Origin: Propionibacterium sp.
GTDB lineage: Bacteria > Actinomycetota > Actinomycetes > Propionibacteriales > Propionibacteriaceae
Length of the DNA stretch: 64,000 bases
Reading direction: 5' to 3'
Assembly (NCBI GenBank): GCA_012517405.1
Contig: JAAYVB010000010.1
Location: 1-64,000, forward strand
Position numbers and translations under genes: made by a program. The notes under the pieces were generated by a model. The model worked only from the letters and a program-made list of their open reading frames with translations, did no database searches and was not told the DNA's origin. Numbering within the stretch: the stretch's first letter is position 1; every line of letters begins with the position of its first letter. Positions 46,916 through 57,551 of the stretch are shown one piece after another.

Positions 46916-47875
46916 GTGAGCCTGCCGAGCGCTCCAGGCCGAGGAGACCATCTCGTCCAGGGTGTAGCGCATCTTCCAGTCGATATCGTGTGCCGCCGCG
47001 TCGCCGTTGGCGACGATCCGGGCGGGGTCTCCGGGTCGCCGGGCCGCGATCTCCGGAGTGAAATCGACGCCGGTGACCCGGGCGATCGCCGACATGATCT
47101 CGGCAACGCTGGAACCGTCCCCGCTGCCCAGGTTGTAGGCGACCTGCAGGCCCGTGCCGGCGGCCATCGCTTTCGCGGCGGCGACGTGCGAGATCGCCAG
47201 GTCCGCGACATGCACATAGTCACGCACACAGGTGCCGTCCGGGGTCGGGTAGTCGTCGCCGAAGATCTTCGGGGTGCGGCCGGCGAGCAGCGCGTCGAAG
47301 ACGATCGGGAACAAGTTGTGCGGGCTGGTGTCGTAGAGGGCGTCCGAACCGGAGCCGACCACGTTGAAGTAGCGCAGATTCGTGTAGCGCCACTGCGGAT
47401 CGACCTTGGCGATGTCGCCGGCCAGCCACTCGCCGATCAGCTTGGTCTGACCGTACGGCGACTCGGGGGCGGTCGGGGTCTGTTCGGTGACCTGATCGAC
47501 GTCCGGGGTGCCGTAGACCGACGCCGAGCTGGAGAAGACGTAGTTGTGCACCCCGACCGACTGCATCGCCCGCAGCAGCGAGACGGTTCCGGTGACGTTC
47601 TGGTCGTAGGTGTGCAGCGGCCTGCTGACGCTCACCCCCGCGTATTTGAAACCGGCGAGATGGACGACACCTTCGCACGCATTCTCGGTGAGAGTCCGGG
47701 TGACCAGGTCGGTATCGAGGATCGTTCCCTGAACGAAGACCACGCCCTTGGGGACGAAGTCGGCGTGCCCGCTCGACAGATCATCGATCACGACCGGGGT
47801 GATCCCGGCGTCCAGGAATGCTTGCACCACATGCGAACCGATGTATCCGGCTCCGCCGGTGACCAGCCAACTCAT
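46907..47875 (-). CDS. galE: UDP-glucose 4-epimerase
   Basis: A 322-residue short-chain dehydrogenase of the extended family, interconverting UDP-glucose and UDP-galactose for the Leloir pathway and envelope glycans. The NAD motif is VTGGAGYIGSHVV, the catalytic region SSSASVYG, and the Tyr/Lys pair lies in ESPYGQTKLIGEW. NLRYFNVVGSG and GDDYPTPDGTCVRDYVHVADL are typical GalE segments. GGAGAGGA lies 4 bases before the ATG. Confidence 0.95.
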   Translation of the reverse strand: MSWLVTGGAGYIGSHVVQAFLDAGITPVVIDDLSSGHADFVPKGVVFVQGTILDTDLVTRTLTENACEGVVHLAGFKYAGVSVSRPLHTYDQNVTGTVSLLRAMQSVGVHNYVFSSSASVYGTPDVDQVTEQTPTAPESPYGQTKLIGEWLAGDIAKVDPQWRYTNLRYFNVVGSGSDALYDTSPHNLFPIVFDALLAGRTPKIFGDDYPTPDGTCVRDYVHVADLAISHVAAAKAMAAGTGLQVAYNLGSGDGSSVAEIMSAIARVTGVDFTPEIAARRPGDPARIVANGDAAAHDIDWKMRYTLDEMVSSAWSARQAHQS

Positions 47876-47926
47876 TCTCGTCCTCTCCGTTGGGGTACTG
47901 CTTGGTGGGGGATGCTCCTTGCGAGC

Positions 47927-48484
47927 CTAGCTGTTGCTGAGCGTCCCAGCGGTCTCGGCGGCCCAGTAGCTGAACAGCCCGGTCGCGTTCAGCGACGCCA
48001 GATAGCTCTCGTCGGTCGCCGGATCGATCCAGATGACATTCCCGCCGATCCGCGGATACTCCGTGGTCGGTGCATAGCTGGTGGCCAGCAGCACCAGCGG
48101 CACCACCGGCAGCCAGTCGGCGGGCTCGCCGGGGTGTTGGGGCAGCTCCAGGCTGAGCGACAGCGATTTGTCGGTCACCAGGATCTGCACGAGTGGCGCC
48201 ACTTCTGCGTCGTCCGGGTCGAATGTGCCCTCGTAGCGTGCGCGGTCGATGACCATCTGCTGGACGACGGCCGCGGTCCGCGCGGCATGACGGATCCGGG
48301 CCTGACTCCTGGCCGGCTCATCGAGCGAGTCGAGACCGGGCATCATCTCCTCGACGATCTCGGCCGCGGTGTCCGCGTAGACGGTGCTGCCATCATGCAG
48401 CATCATCGCGTGCGTCCACTCACCGCCGGAGGGACGGACCGGATTGAATCCATGACAGGACGCGTGGTGGTCTCGGAACTTCAT
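47927..48484 (-). CDS. hypothetical protein
   Basis: A 185-residue soluble protein I do not recognise. It begins MKFRDHHASCHGFNPVRPSG, has an acidic helical middle (about residues 35-80) and ends with beta-rich sequence (WLPVVPLVLLATSYAPTTEYPRIGGNVIWIDPATDESYLASL, read in parts). No signal peptide or membrane helix. It lies upstream of galE on the same strand, 51 bases apart. The -10 box 6 bases before its ATG supports the start and a separate transcript. Confidence 0.65.
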   Translation of the reverse strand: MKFRDHHASCHGFNPVRPSGGEWTHAMMLHDGSTVYADTAAEIVEEMMPGLDSLDEPARSQARIRHAARTAAVVQQMVIDRARYEGTFDPDDAEVAPLVQILVTDKSLSLSLELPQHPGEPADWLPVVPLVLLATSYAPTTEYPRIGGNVIWIDPATDESYLASLNATGLFSYWAAETAGTLSNS

Positions 48485-48490
48485 CCCATC

Positions 48491-48496
48491 AGCCTA
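48491..48496 (-). promoter_or_regulatory. -10 hexamer of the hypothetical gene
   Basis: TAGGCT on the minus strand, 6 bases before the ATG at 48484. Confidence 0.5.
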
Positions 48497-48560
48497 GTCG
48501 CCGCGTCCGTGGTCGGATCATCGGCGTCGGCGGGGGTGAGCCGGCGCGGCCGGGCAGAGC

Positions 48561-48605
48561 ACAGGCCCCGGAGCTGACTGAACGAGTCACGGCTCCGGGG
48601 CCTGT
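48561..48605 (-). terminator. 14-bp hairpin ending the heat-shock operon
   Basis: ACAGGCCCCGGAGC and GCTCCGGGGCCTGT pair perfectly, with a TGACT/AGTCA pair inside. It lies 39 bases after the hspR stop. Confidence 0.8.
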
Positions 48606-48643
48606 GTGGTGGAACTATCGGCGATCGCTGCTCGAGGCCGGCT

Positions 48644-49066
48644 TCAGCGGCCCGGCAGGGCGAGCGGAAGATGGTAGAACCGTCCCTGGGCAACGTTTCC
48701 GGTCGAACCGGCGGAGAAGATCCGCCGTCCTTGCGATTCGTGCTGCTCGACCAGCCGGCGCACCAGCTCGGTCATGTCGTCCATGCGGCGCTGAGCTTCC
48801 TCGAGTTCGGATTGCAGTGCGAGGATCCGGCGGATCCCGGTGAGGTTGATGCCTTCCTGGGAGAGCCGCTGGATCAGCCGCAGCCGCTGGATATCGCGCG
48901 GCGAATAACGTCGCCCGCCGCCCTTGGTGCGGCTCGCGATGACCAGCCCGAGCCGGTCGTACTGCCGCAGGGTCTGCGGATGCATCTCGGCCAGGGAAGC
49001 TGCTACCGAAATACCGAAGATCGGGCCGTCGGGGTCCATGACCTCGGGCAGCATCCCCGCACTCAT
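48644..49066 (-). CDS. hspR: heat-shock repressor HspR (MerR family)
   Basis: A 140-residue MerR-type DNA-binding protein. The helix-turn-helix is at about residues 17-75 (VAASLAEMHPQTLRQYDRLGL, GGGRRYSPRDIQRLRLIQRL), followed by a coiled-coil dimer helix (ELEEAQRRMDDMTELVRRLV). HspR represses dnaK by binding HAIR sites with DnaK as co-repressor. Two HAIR sites are present upstream of dnaK here. It is last in dnaK-grpE-dnaJ-hspR and overlaps dnaJ by 4 bases. Confidence 0.95.
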   Translation of the reverse strand: MSAGMLPEVMDPDGPIFGISVAASLAEMHPQTLRQYDRLGLVIASRTKGGGRRYSPRDIQRLRLIQRLSQEGINLTGIRRILALQSELEEAQRRMDDMTELVRRLVEQHESQGRRIFSAGSTGNVAQGRFYHLPLALPGR

Positions 49067-50235
49067 CGGTTGCTCGCCAACAGATCCGCGCGCGGATTCG
49101 ACTGGTGCGCCACATCGGTGAAGGTGCGCAGCGCCTGCTGGGCCTCGTCATTCAGCATCGGCGGCACCTGCACCTCGATCGTGGCGAGCAGGTCACCCTT
49201 CTGGCCGTTGCCCTTGGCGACCCCGCGACCACGCACCCGGAAGGTGCGTCCGTTCGGGGTCCCTGCGGGCACCCGCAGTTTGACGCTGCCGCCGCCCAGG
49301 GTCGGCACCTCGATCTCGGCGCCCAGCGCGGCCTCGGTGAAGGTGACCGGCACGGTGACCGTGATGTTGTCGCCGTTGCGCCCGAAGATCGGGTGCGGAC
49401 GCACGTGCACGATCACATACAGATCGCCGTTGGGGCCACCGTTCTCGCCGGGAGAACCCTTGCCCTTGATGCGGATCTTCTGCCCGTCCGAGACCCCTTC
49501 GGGGATCCGGACCTGCATGGTGCGCCGGCTCTGTGCCCGGCCGCTGCCGTGACAGACCTCGCAGGGGTCGTCCACGATCAGGCCACGGCCGTGGCATTCG
49601 CTGCACGGCTCGGTCATCTGGAACAGACCACCCGCGCTCGCCTGCTGAACGCCCGATCCCTGACAGGTCGGGCAGACCCGCGGCGATGTGCCGGCTTTCG
49701 CGCCGGTGCCGTGGCAGGCCTGGCAGGCTTCCTCACTGACCATCTGGACGCCGACCGTGGCTCCCTCGACAGCTTGGTTGAAGCCGATGGTGACTTCGCC
49801 CTCGATGTCGGCGCCGCGGCGCGGTGAACGGGTCTGCGTCCGTCTGGCCGATGACGTGCCGCCGGCCTGGCCGAACAGATTGCCGAGCAGATCACCCAGA
49901 CCTGCGTCGCCCACGTTGGTACGGAAGACGTTCTCGCCGCCCATCCCGCCGGAGGCACTGGGCCCAGGCCCGGGACGCTGGAAGCGGAAGCCGCCCGATC
50001 CGAACAAGCTGCGCTGTTCGTCGTACTCGGCGCGCTTGCTCGGATCGCTCAGCACATCGTGGGCCTCGGAGGCTTCCTTGAAGCGCTGCTCGGCCTTCTT
50101 GTCGCCGGGATGCTGGTCAGGATGGTTCTCGCGGGCGATCTTACGGAACGCCTTCTTGATCTGTTCAGGCTTGGCGTCCTTGGGGACACCGAGGATCTTG
50201 TAGTAATCCTTCTCCATCCAGTCTTTTTGGCTCAT
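49063..50235 (-). CDS. dnaJ: chaperone DnaJ
   Basis: A 390-residue Hsp40. The J domain (residues ~9-75) carries YYKILGVPKDA and the HPD motif in ARENHPDQHPGD. A G/F-rich stretch follows. The zinc region has four CxxCxGxG-type motifs (CQACHGTG, CPTCQGSG, CSECHGRG, CEVCHGSG), then two beta-sandwich substrate domains. It stimulates DnaK ATPase and delivers clients. Confidence 0.97.
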   Translation of the reverse strand: MSQKDWMEKDYYKILGVPKDAKPEQIKKAFRKIARENHPDQHPGDKKAEQRFKEASEAHDVLSDPSKRAEYDEQRSLFGSGGFRFQRPGPGPSASGGMGGENVFRTNVGDAGLGDLLGNLFGQAGGTSSARRTQTRSPRRGADIEGEVTIGFNQAVEGATVGVQMVSEEACQACHGTGAKAGTSPRVCPTCQGSGVQQASAGGLFQMTEPCSECHGRGLIVDDPCEVCHGSGRAQSRRTMQVRIPEGVSDGQKIRIKGKGSPGENGGPNGDLYVIVHVRPHPIFGRNGDNITVTVPVTFTEAALGAEIEVPTLGGGSVKLRVPAGTPNGRTFRVRGRGVAKGNGQKGDLLATIEVQVPPMLNDEAQQALRTFTDVAHQSNPRADLLASNR

Positions 50236-50264
50236 CGCCCTACCTCCTTTCCAGTCTGGTCACG

Positions 50265-50843
50265 TCACTCGGCCGGTACCGAGACGACCACGCGCGCCGG
50301 ACGAACCACCTGATCATTGATGCGGAAGCCGTTCTGCATGACCTCACGCACGACCATCTCGGTGACGTTCGGGTCGGGCACCTGCATCAGGGCTTCGTGC
50401 AGCCGCGGGTCGAACTCGTCGCCCGGAGCACCGAACGACTCGAGTCCATACACCTTGGTGACCTTGGACAGTTCGTCCGCAGTCAGCTTGAAGCCTCCGG
50501 TCAGCTCGCCCTGCTTCTCGGCCGCGGTGATCGAATCGAAGACCGGCAGCAGGTCGCGCAGCAGCGCTTCGATACCACCTTGACGGGCCAGTGCGCGATC
50601 ACGGTCGACGCGCCTCTTGTAGTTGACGTACTCGGCATGGACACGCTGCAGATCCTCGGTGCGCTCGGCAGCCAGGGCCTTCAGCTGAGCGATCTGCTCG
50701 TCACTGCCGGGGGCGGCGCCGGAGGCGGCCCCGGCATCAGCCGGAGCCGCCTGGCCGGCGTCATCCGAGGTCAGGCCAGCCTGCTCGCCGGCCTCATCAA
50801 GAAGCTCGTCGGGCTTGGCTGCCTGGTCCACGGGTTCACTCAT
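50265..50843 (-). CDS. grpE: nucleotide exchange factor GrpE
   Basis: A 192-residue protein. An acidic, disordered N-terminus (about 1-55) is followed by the long coiled coil ([32 protein letters not shown]) and the C-terminal beta wing ([30 protein letters not shown]). It releases ADP from DnaK. It lies 6 bases after dnaK. Confidence 0.96.
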   Translation of the reverse strand: MSEPVDQAAKPDELLDEAGEQAGLTSDDAGQAAPADAGAASGAAPGSDEQIAQLKALAAERTEDLQRVHAEYVNYKRRVDRDRALARQGGIEALLRDLLPVFDSITAAEKQGELTGGFKLTADELSKVTKVYGLESFGAPGDEFDPRLHEALMQVPDPNVTEMVVREVMQNGFRINDQVVRPARVVVSVPAE

Positions 50844-50849
50844 GAATGA

Positions 50850-52754
<1,905 letters not shown>

Positions 52755-52797
52755 CTAAGCTTCTTATGGCTCACGTCCGAGCGAGCCGCGTCATGAC

Positions 52798-52818
52798 CAT
52801 GAGTCTAACGCACTCAAC
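52798..52818. promoter_or_regulatory. HAIR operator 1 (HspR site)
   Basis: CATGAGT-N7-ACTCAAC matches the HspR inverted repeat CTTGAGT-N7-ACTCAAG with two mismatches, 91 bases upstream of dnaK. Confidence 0.8.
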
Positions 52819-52824
52819 TTTGAC

Positions 52825-52845
52825 CTTGAGTCCACCTGACTCAAC
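52825..52845. promoter_or_regulatory. HAIR operator 2 (HspR site)
   Basis: CTTGAGT-N7-ACTCAAC matches the HspR inverted repeat with one mismatch. Centre-to-centre distance from operator 1 is 27 bases. It lies between dnaK and the divergent CPBP gene. Confidence 0.88.
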
Positions 52846-52948
52846 TATGGAGATGCTGGGGTTATTCCAGGGATCGCAGGGGTTCGTCAAGAAAACGCCG
52901 CTGGACGAGTTCATCAGGGGCAAAGGCGGGCGTGATAGGGGTTTGTCC

Positions 52949-54016
52949 ATGAACCGTGACGCGCAGCAGGTACCGTCGCCGGCGTCGGGTGGACGCCCGG
53001 CCGACCTGCTCGACCGGATCTTCGGCGAGCCCCGGCCACTGCGGACGCTCGACCTGCTGCCACCGGATCAGCCGTTGCGCCCGGTGCCGCCCATCCGGCG
53101 CTGGCGGTACAACGGTTTGGTCCGGCTGCTGGCTTTCGCCGCGATCCTGGTCGTGGGCGCAATCGTGGTGGGCTTCGGCGCCACGGTCGTCCTGAACTCG
53201 CTGGGGATGTCCACCGACGCCATCCTGGACCGCTTCGCCGGCCTGGTGCAGGTGACGGCGATCGTCGGCGTGGTGCTGGCGTACTGGCTGGTCGGACGCT
53301 TCGTCGAGCAGCGGCGCCCGCTGTTCGAACTGGCTGCTTCCCGGGCAGGGCGGGGTCTGCTCTGCGGGTTGGGGCTCGGCGTGGTGCTGATGCTCGGCTG
53401 CGCCACGCTGCTCGGTGTGCTGGGAGTGTTCCGGATCGAGGGTTTCAATGCCGGCTACTCACCGTGGGCGGCACTGCTCAGTCTCGGATTCTCGGCGGCG
53501 ATCACCGAGGAGATCGCCTTCCGCGGCATCTTGTTCAGGCTCGTCGAGGGCACCTTGGGCAGCTGGATCGCGATAGCCGTCAGCGCGCTGGTCTTCGGTG
53601 CGGCCCATCTGGGCAATCCGGAGGCGACCTGGTTCGGGGCGATCGGGATCGCGCTGGAGGCCGGGGTGCTGTTCGCGGCGCTGTACGCGTTCACCCGCAG
53701 CCTGTGGACGGTCATGGGGCTGCATTTCGCCTGGAACGTAGTGCAGGGGCCGGTGCTGGGCATCGTGGTCTCGGGCTCGTCTGCGCAGGGCAACGGCTTC
53801 GTCCAGTCGTCGCTGACTGGGCCGGCATGGCTGAGCGGCGGGCAGTTCGGGATCGAGGCGTCCGCAGTGACCATCGTCGTGCTCACCGCGCTGGGCGGAT
53901 GGCTGCTGGTCGAGCTGGCGCGGCGGGGCCTGATCGTCCAACCGTTCTGGGTGCGGCACCGGCTGCTGGGCCAGCGGCCGGACTTGGGTCGGGTTGTCCG
54001 CGACCCCCGCGGATAA
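52949..54016 (+). CDS. CPBP-family intramembrane metalloprotease
   Basis: A 355-residue membrane protein with about eight helices. After a ~50-residue cytoplasmic N-terminus, the CPBP/Abi core includes motif 1 ITEEIAFRGILFRL (EExxxR), motif 2 FGAAHLGNP and the last histidine in LHFAWNVVQG, all with the metal-binding residues intact. These are Rce1/MroQ-like proteases or immunity proteins. The ATG at 52949 has AGGGG upstream; an in-frame ATG at 52847 would add 34 residues and start right at the HAIR box. Divergent from dnaK, so heat-shock control is possible. Confidence 0.82.
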   Translation: MNRDAQQVPSPASGGRPADLLDRIFGEPRPLRTLDLLPPDQPLRPVPPIRRWRYNGLVRLLAFAAILVVGAIVVGFGATVVLNSLGMSTDAILDRFAGLVQVTAIVGVVLAYWLVGRFVEQRRPLFELAASRAGRGLLCGLGLGVVLMLGCATLLGVLGVFRIEGFNAGYSPWAALLSLGFSAAITEEIAFRGILFRLVEGTLGSWIAIAVSALVFGAAHLGNPEATWFGAIGIALEAGVLFAALYAFTRSLWTVMGLHFAWNVVQGPVLGIVVSGSSAQGNGFVQSSLTGPAWLSGGQFGIEASAVTIVVLTALGGWLLVELARRGLIVQPFWVRHRLLGQRPDLGRVVRDPRG

Positions 54017-54025
54017 CCCTACCCA
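53985..54025. terminator. bidirectional hairpin containing two stop codons
   Basis: TGGGTCGGGTTGTCCGCG and CGCGGATAACCCTACCCA pair over 17 of 18 positions (one G-T) around a 5-base loop. The right arm holds the TAA stop of the CPBP gene (54014-54016) and the TAG stop of the convergent GntR gene (54019-54021). Confidence 0.8.
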
Positions 54026-54738
54026 GCCTGGGGCTGCGAGCCGTCGGCCTGCCGTTCCTGCCGGATGCGCGTGCGCAGATTCGACAGGTGCAGCGCCATC
54101 GCTGCTTGTGCCGCGTCGGGATTGCGGTTGCCCAGCGCCTGGATGATGGCGCGGTGCTCGACGAGGGTCAGCTCATGATCGGTGACGACCGCCTGGTCGA
54201 AGGACCGGAACCGCTGCACGTGGCTACCCATGGCCTCCAGGGCCGACGCCAGATAATAGTTGCCGGATGCCCGGGCGATGTGAGCGTGGAAATCGTGATC
54301 GGCATCCAGGAATGCCCGGAAGCCTTCGAAGTCGGGATCCGTGCTCCGCTCGCGCTGACAGTTCCAGGTGGCCTCCAGCTTGCTCATCAGGAGGTCGTCC
54401 ACGTTCGAGGCGGCCAGCCAGGCGGTCTTCGTCTCGATGGTGAGCCGTGCCTCGAACAGGTCGTCCAACTGGGTGATGCCCGGGCGCGGGGAAACCCGGA
54501 AGCCCTTGTTGTTCTCGCGCACCACCAGCCCACTGGCGCTGGCGCGCACCAGCGCCTCTCGAACCGGGGTGGCGGATACTCCCAGGCTCTCGGCCAGCGA
54601 GTGAATGCGCAGCGGCTGCAGCGGCTTCACCTGGCCGCTGAGTACCAGATCGACCAGGCTGTCGTAGACCTGGCCGGCCAGTCCCAGCGGGTGTTCCATG
54701 AACATCACCCCGGGAAGCGCATCATCCTCGATGGCCAT
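54019..54738 (-). CDS. GntR-family regulator (FCD/FadR type)
   Basis: A 239-residue transcription factor. The winged helix (residues ~20-85) has LRIHSLAESLGVSATPVREALVRASASGL. The FCD domain follows, with metal/effector residues in FLDADHDFHAHIARASGN and VEHRAIIQALGNRN. The ATG at 54738 follows GGAGGAG at good spacing; the open frame extends well upstream but without family similarity. No target gene is adjacent except the divergent ppgK, 257 bases away. Confidence 0.85.
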   Translation of the reverse strand: MAIEDDALPGVMFMEHPLGLAGQVYDSLVDLVLSGQVKPLQPLRIHSLAESLGVSATPVREALVRASASGLVVRENNKGFRVSPRPGITQLDDLFEARLTIETKTAWLAASNVDDLLMSKLEATWNCQRERSTDPDFEGFRAFLDADHDFHAHIARASGNYYLASALEAMGSHVQRFRSFDQAVVTDHELTLVEHRAIIQALGNRNPDAAQAAMALHLSNLRTRIRQERQADGSQPQAG

Positions 54739-54983
54739 ACCCGCTCCTCCTACCGTCCAGAGGCCGAAATGAATTGTACGCGATCCCATCATCTGCCATC
54801 GCCACCGCTGCTCTTCGCCGGACCGGCGGGCAGGGTCTCGCGCCGTGACCACGCCCGCTGTCGGCACCGGTTCCGACGGCGCGATCGGCGGCTCGGGGCT
54901 GCCATGACACGGACGCTCTCGGCTGACCTTCACCAGAGCCACTGCGTGCTGGGAAACGGCTGACCCGGCGGCGGCTTGGCCGA

Positions 54984-54989
54984 TAGCAT
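54984..54989 (+). promoter_or_regulatory. -10 hexamer of ppgK
   Basis: TAGCAT ends 6 bases before the ATG at 54996. The rest of the 257-base gap back to 54738 shows no clear gene or hairpin. Confidence 0.5.
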
Positions 54990-54995
54990 TACCGC

Positions 54996-55769
54996 ATGAC
55001 ATCAGCATCCCAGCCTGTACTCGGTATTGACATCGGCGGATCCGGCATCAAGGGTGCCCCCGTCGACCTCGCGACCGGTACCTTGAGTGCGGACCGTCTC
55101 CGCATCCCAACCCCGAAGAAGTCCACCCCGAAGGCCTGCGCGGACGTGGTGGCTCAGATCGTCGAGAAGTTCGCCGACCAACTCGGTGACGGTCCGATCG
55201 GCATCGCCATACCCGCCCCCGTCGTGCACGGCAGCGTCCCAATGATCGCGAATCTGCACTCGTCGTGGGTCGGAGTGAACGCCGAGCAGCTGTTCAGTGA
55301 TCGGCTCGGACGCCAGACTGTGCTGATCAACGATGCGGACGCGGCCGGCCTGGCGGAGGTGCACTTCGGTGCCGCCAAGGACCACCCCGGGCTGGTCATC
55401 ATGACGACGCTGGGTACTGGCATCGGCACCTCGTTGATCATGGACGGCACGCTGGTGCCCAACACCGAACTCGGGCATATCGAGATCGACGGCATCGACG
55501 CCGAGACCAAGGCGTCGGCTAATGCGAAGGCATTGGAGCACCTCAGCTACCCGCGCTGGTCGAAGCGGCTGCAGAAGTATTACTCGACGATGGAGCGGTA
55601 CTTCTGGCCCGACCTCTTCGTGGTCGGCGGAGGGGTGTCGAAGAACCACGAGAAGTTCTTGCCGCTGCTCAGCCTGCGGACCCCGATCGTGCCGGCGCAG
55701 TTGCTCAATCAGGCCGGCATCGTCGGCGCTGCGGTCGCCGCCGACACACTGACGGACAAGCAGAACTGA
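54996..55769 (+). CDS. ppgK: polyphosphate glucokinase
   Basis: A 257-residue ROK-family kinase that phosphorylates glucose with polyphosphate or ATP. The phosphate loop is [17 protein letters not shown], followed by [32 protein letters not shown] and [15 protein letters not shown]. The C-terminal region [29 protein letters not shown] is typical of the actinobacterial PPGK group (about 250-270 residues, no zinc-cysteine loop of bacterial ROK kinases). With pgi nearby it starts glycolysis. Confidence 0.93.
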   Translation: MTSASQPVLGIDIGGSGIKGAPVDLATGTLSADRLRIPTPKKSTPKACADVVAQIVEKFADQLGDGPIGIAIPAPVVHGSVPMIANLHSSWVGVNAEQLFSDRLGRQTVLINDADAAGLAEVHFGAAKDHPGLVIMTTLGTGIGTSLIMDGTLVPNTELGHIEIDGIDAETKASANAKALEHLSYPRWSKRLQKYYSTMERYFWPDLFVVGGGVSKNHEKFLPLLSLRTPIVPAQLLNQAGIVGAAVAADTLTDKQN

Positions 55770-55863
55770 CCGCTGGTTTGAGGTAGCCGCAGCACGCCGA
55801 TCCGACGCACCATCCGGTCGCCCGGCACGGCTCAAACGGACGGTGGGCTGTTCCCGGGCGGGG

Positions 55864-57498
55864 CTACATCCGCTCGGGAGCGACGATTCCCAACAGACCG
55901 AGGCCGGTGGCCAGTACCTGCTTGGTCGCGGCGACCAGCGCCAGCCGGGAGGTCTGAACCTCACCCTCGCTCTTGAGCACCGGGCACTTCTCGTAGAAGG
56001 TCGAGAACTTGGTAGCCAGCTCGAACAGGTAGGTGCACAGCTTGTGCGGGGTCAACTCGTCGGCCACCGCCTGCACGGTCTCCCCGAAACGAGTCAGCCA
56101 CAAGGCGAGTTCCTGCTCGGCCGGCTCGTCCAGCACCGTGACGATGCTCCAGGTCAGCTCCCGAGCGGCGGCTTCGCGCAGGATGCCCGCGCACCGCGAG
56201 TGCGCGTACTGCAGATAGGGTCCGGTGTCGCCGGTGGTCTGGGTCATCCGCTCCGCGTCGAAGACGTAGTCCTTCTGCAGGCTGTTCGACAGGTCGGCGT
56301 ACTTGATCGCGGCCAGCGCGATCTCGGGGGACGCATGCTCCTCGGCGGCGTCCAGGAGGCTTTCGAGGGTGACGGCGCCGCCGTCACGAGTCTTGATCGG
56401 GGTGCCGCCGGGCCCCAGCACCATGCCGAAGCCGACGTGCTGCGCCTGCACATCGTCCGGCAGGTATCCGGCCATCCGGGCGACGGCGAAGACCAGCTGA
56501 AAGTGGTGTGCCTGCCGGGCGTCGGTGACGTAGATGATGCGTTCGGCACCCAGCTCGTTCACCCGGAAGCGGATCGCGGCCACATCTGTGGCGTCGTAGC
56601 CGTAGCCCCCGGTCGAGTTACGGATGATCGCCGGAGCGTCGAAGCCGTCCACGAAGACCACCAGGGCCCCGCCGTCCTGGACGGCGATGCCGCGGGCCTC
56701 CAGATCATCGGCGACCTGGCCGAGCATCTCGTTGTAGGCGGACTCCCCCGCCACGTCCTCGTCGGTGAGCAGCACATTCATCCGCTGGTAGGTGCGGTTG
56801 AACCCGGCCAGCGAGATCTTGATCAGGCGCTGCCACGAGGCCCTGGTCTCCGGATCGCCCGATTGCAGCTTCACGACCCGCTCACGGGCGCGTTCGGCGA
56901 ACGCCTCGTCCTCATTGAGATGGGTGTTGGCGCGCCGGTAGAGCGCTTCGGCGCCGGGCAGATCGAGGGTGTCCAGATCGAGCATCTCGTCGGTGACCTG
57001 CTCGATCAGCATGCCGAACTGCCGTCCCCAGTCACCGATGTGGTTCTGGGCGAGCACTCGGTTTCCCTGGGCGCTCAGCACCCGGTTGAAACAGTCGCCG
57101 ATGATGGTCGACCGCAGGTGACCGACGTGCATCTGCTTGGCCACGTTCGGTGACGAGTAGTCGATGACGACCGTCTTGGGGTCGTCGACCCAGGCGATCC
57201 CGGCATGCGGGTCAGCCAGCTGCTGGTCGACGGCGTGGGCCAGCACGTCGGTGCGCAGCCGGAAGTTGATGAAACCGGGCCCGGCGATCTCGGGGGGCTC
57301 GCACAGATCGTCCAGATCAAGGGCGCCGACGATGCGCTGGGCTACGTCGCGCGGTTTGGCGCCTTCCTGCGGGGCCAGTCGCAACGCGACATTCGACTGG
57401 AAGTGACCGAATTGCGGCTTGGTGGCTGGACGCAGCTCCGGGTCGGCGCCGGCAACCGCTTCGATCCGCTCGGAGAGAATCGAGGGCAGTGAAGACAT
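55864..57498 (-). CDS. argS: arginine--tRNA ligase
   Basis: A 544-residue class I synthetase. The N-terminal ArgRS-specific domain (about 1-90) is followed by the HIGH-type motif SSPNVAKQMHVGHLRSTIIGD. The KMSKS loop is degenerate, as is common in ArgRS (PIKTRDGGAVTLE). The DALR anticodon-binding domain follows, with GPYLQYAHSRCAGILR and a C-terminal helix ending PERM. The ATG at 57498 is preferred over the upstream in-frame ATG at 57537, because MSSLPSILSERI is the family N-terminus. Confidence 0.97.
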   Translation of the reverse strand: MSSLPSILSERIEAVAGADPELRPATKPQFGHFQSNVALRLAPQEGAKPRDVAQRIVGALDLDDLCEPPEIAGPGFINFRLRTDVLAHAVDQQLADPHAGIAWVDDPKTVVIDYSSPNVAKQMHVGHLRSTIIGDCFNRVLSAQGNRVLAQNHIGDWGRQFGMLIEQVTDEMLDLDTLDLPGAEALYRRANTHLNEDEAFAERARERVVKLQSGDPETRASWQRLIKISLAGFNRTYQRMNVLLTDEDVAGESAYNEMLGQVADDLEARGIAVQDGGALVVFVDGFDAPAIIRNSTGGYGYDATDVAAIRFRVNELGAERIIYVTDARQAHHFQLVFAVARMAGYLPDDVQAQHVGFGMVLGPGGTPIKTRDGGAVTLESLLDAAEEHASPEIALAAIKYADLSNSLQKDYVFDAERMTQTTGDTGPYLQYAHSRCAGILREAAARELTWSIVTVLDEPAEQELALWLTRFGETVQAVADELTPHKLCTYLFELATKFSTFYEKCPVLKSEGEVQTSRLALVAATKQVLATGLGLLGIVAPERM

Positions 57499-57505
57499 GC
57501 CGCCT

Positions 57506-57511
57506 ATTGTC
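57506..57511 (-). promoter_or_regulatory. possible -10 of argS
   Basis: GACAAT on the minus strand, 7 bases before the ATG at 57498. Confidence 0.35.
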
Positions 57512-57551
57512 TCACCTCTTCCCGGATGGGCCGGCATCGTCCGTCCGCGGG

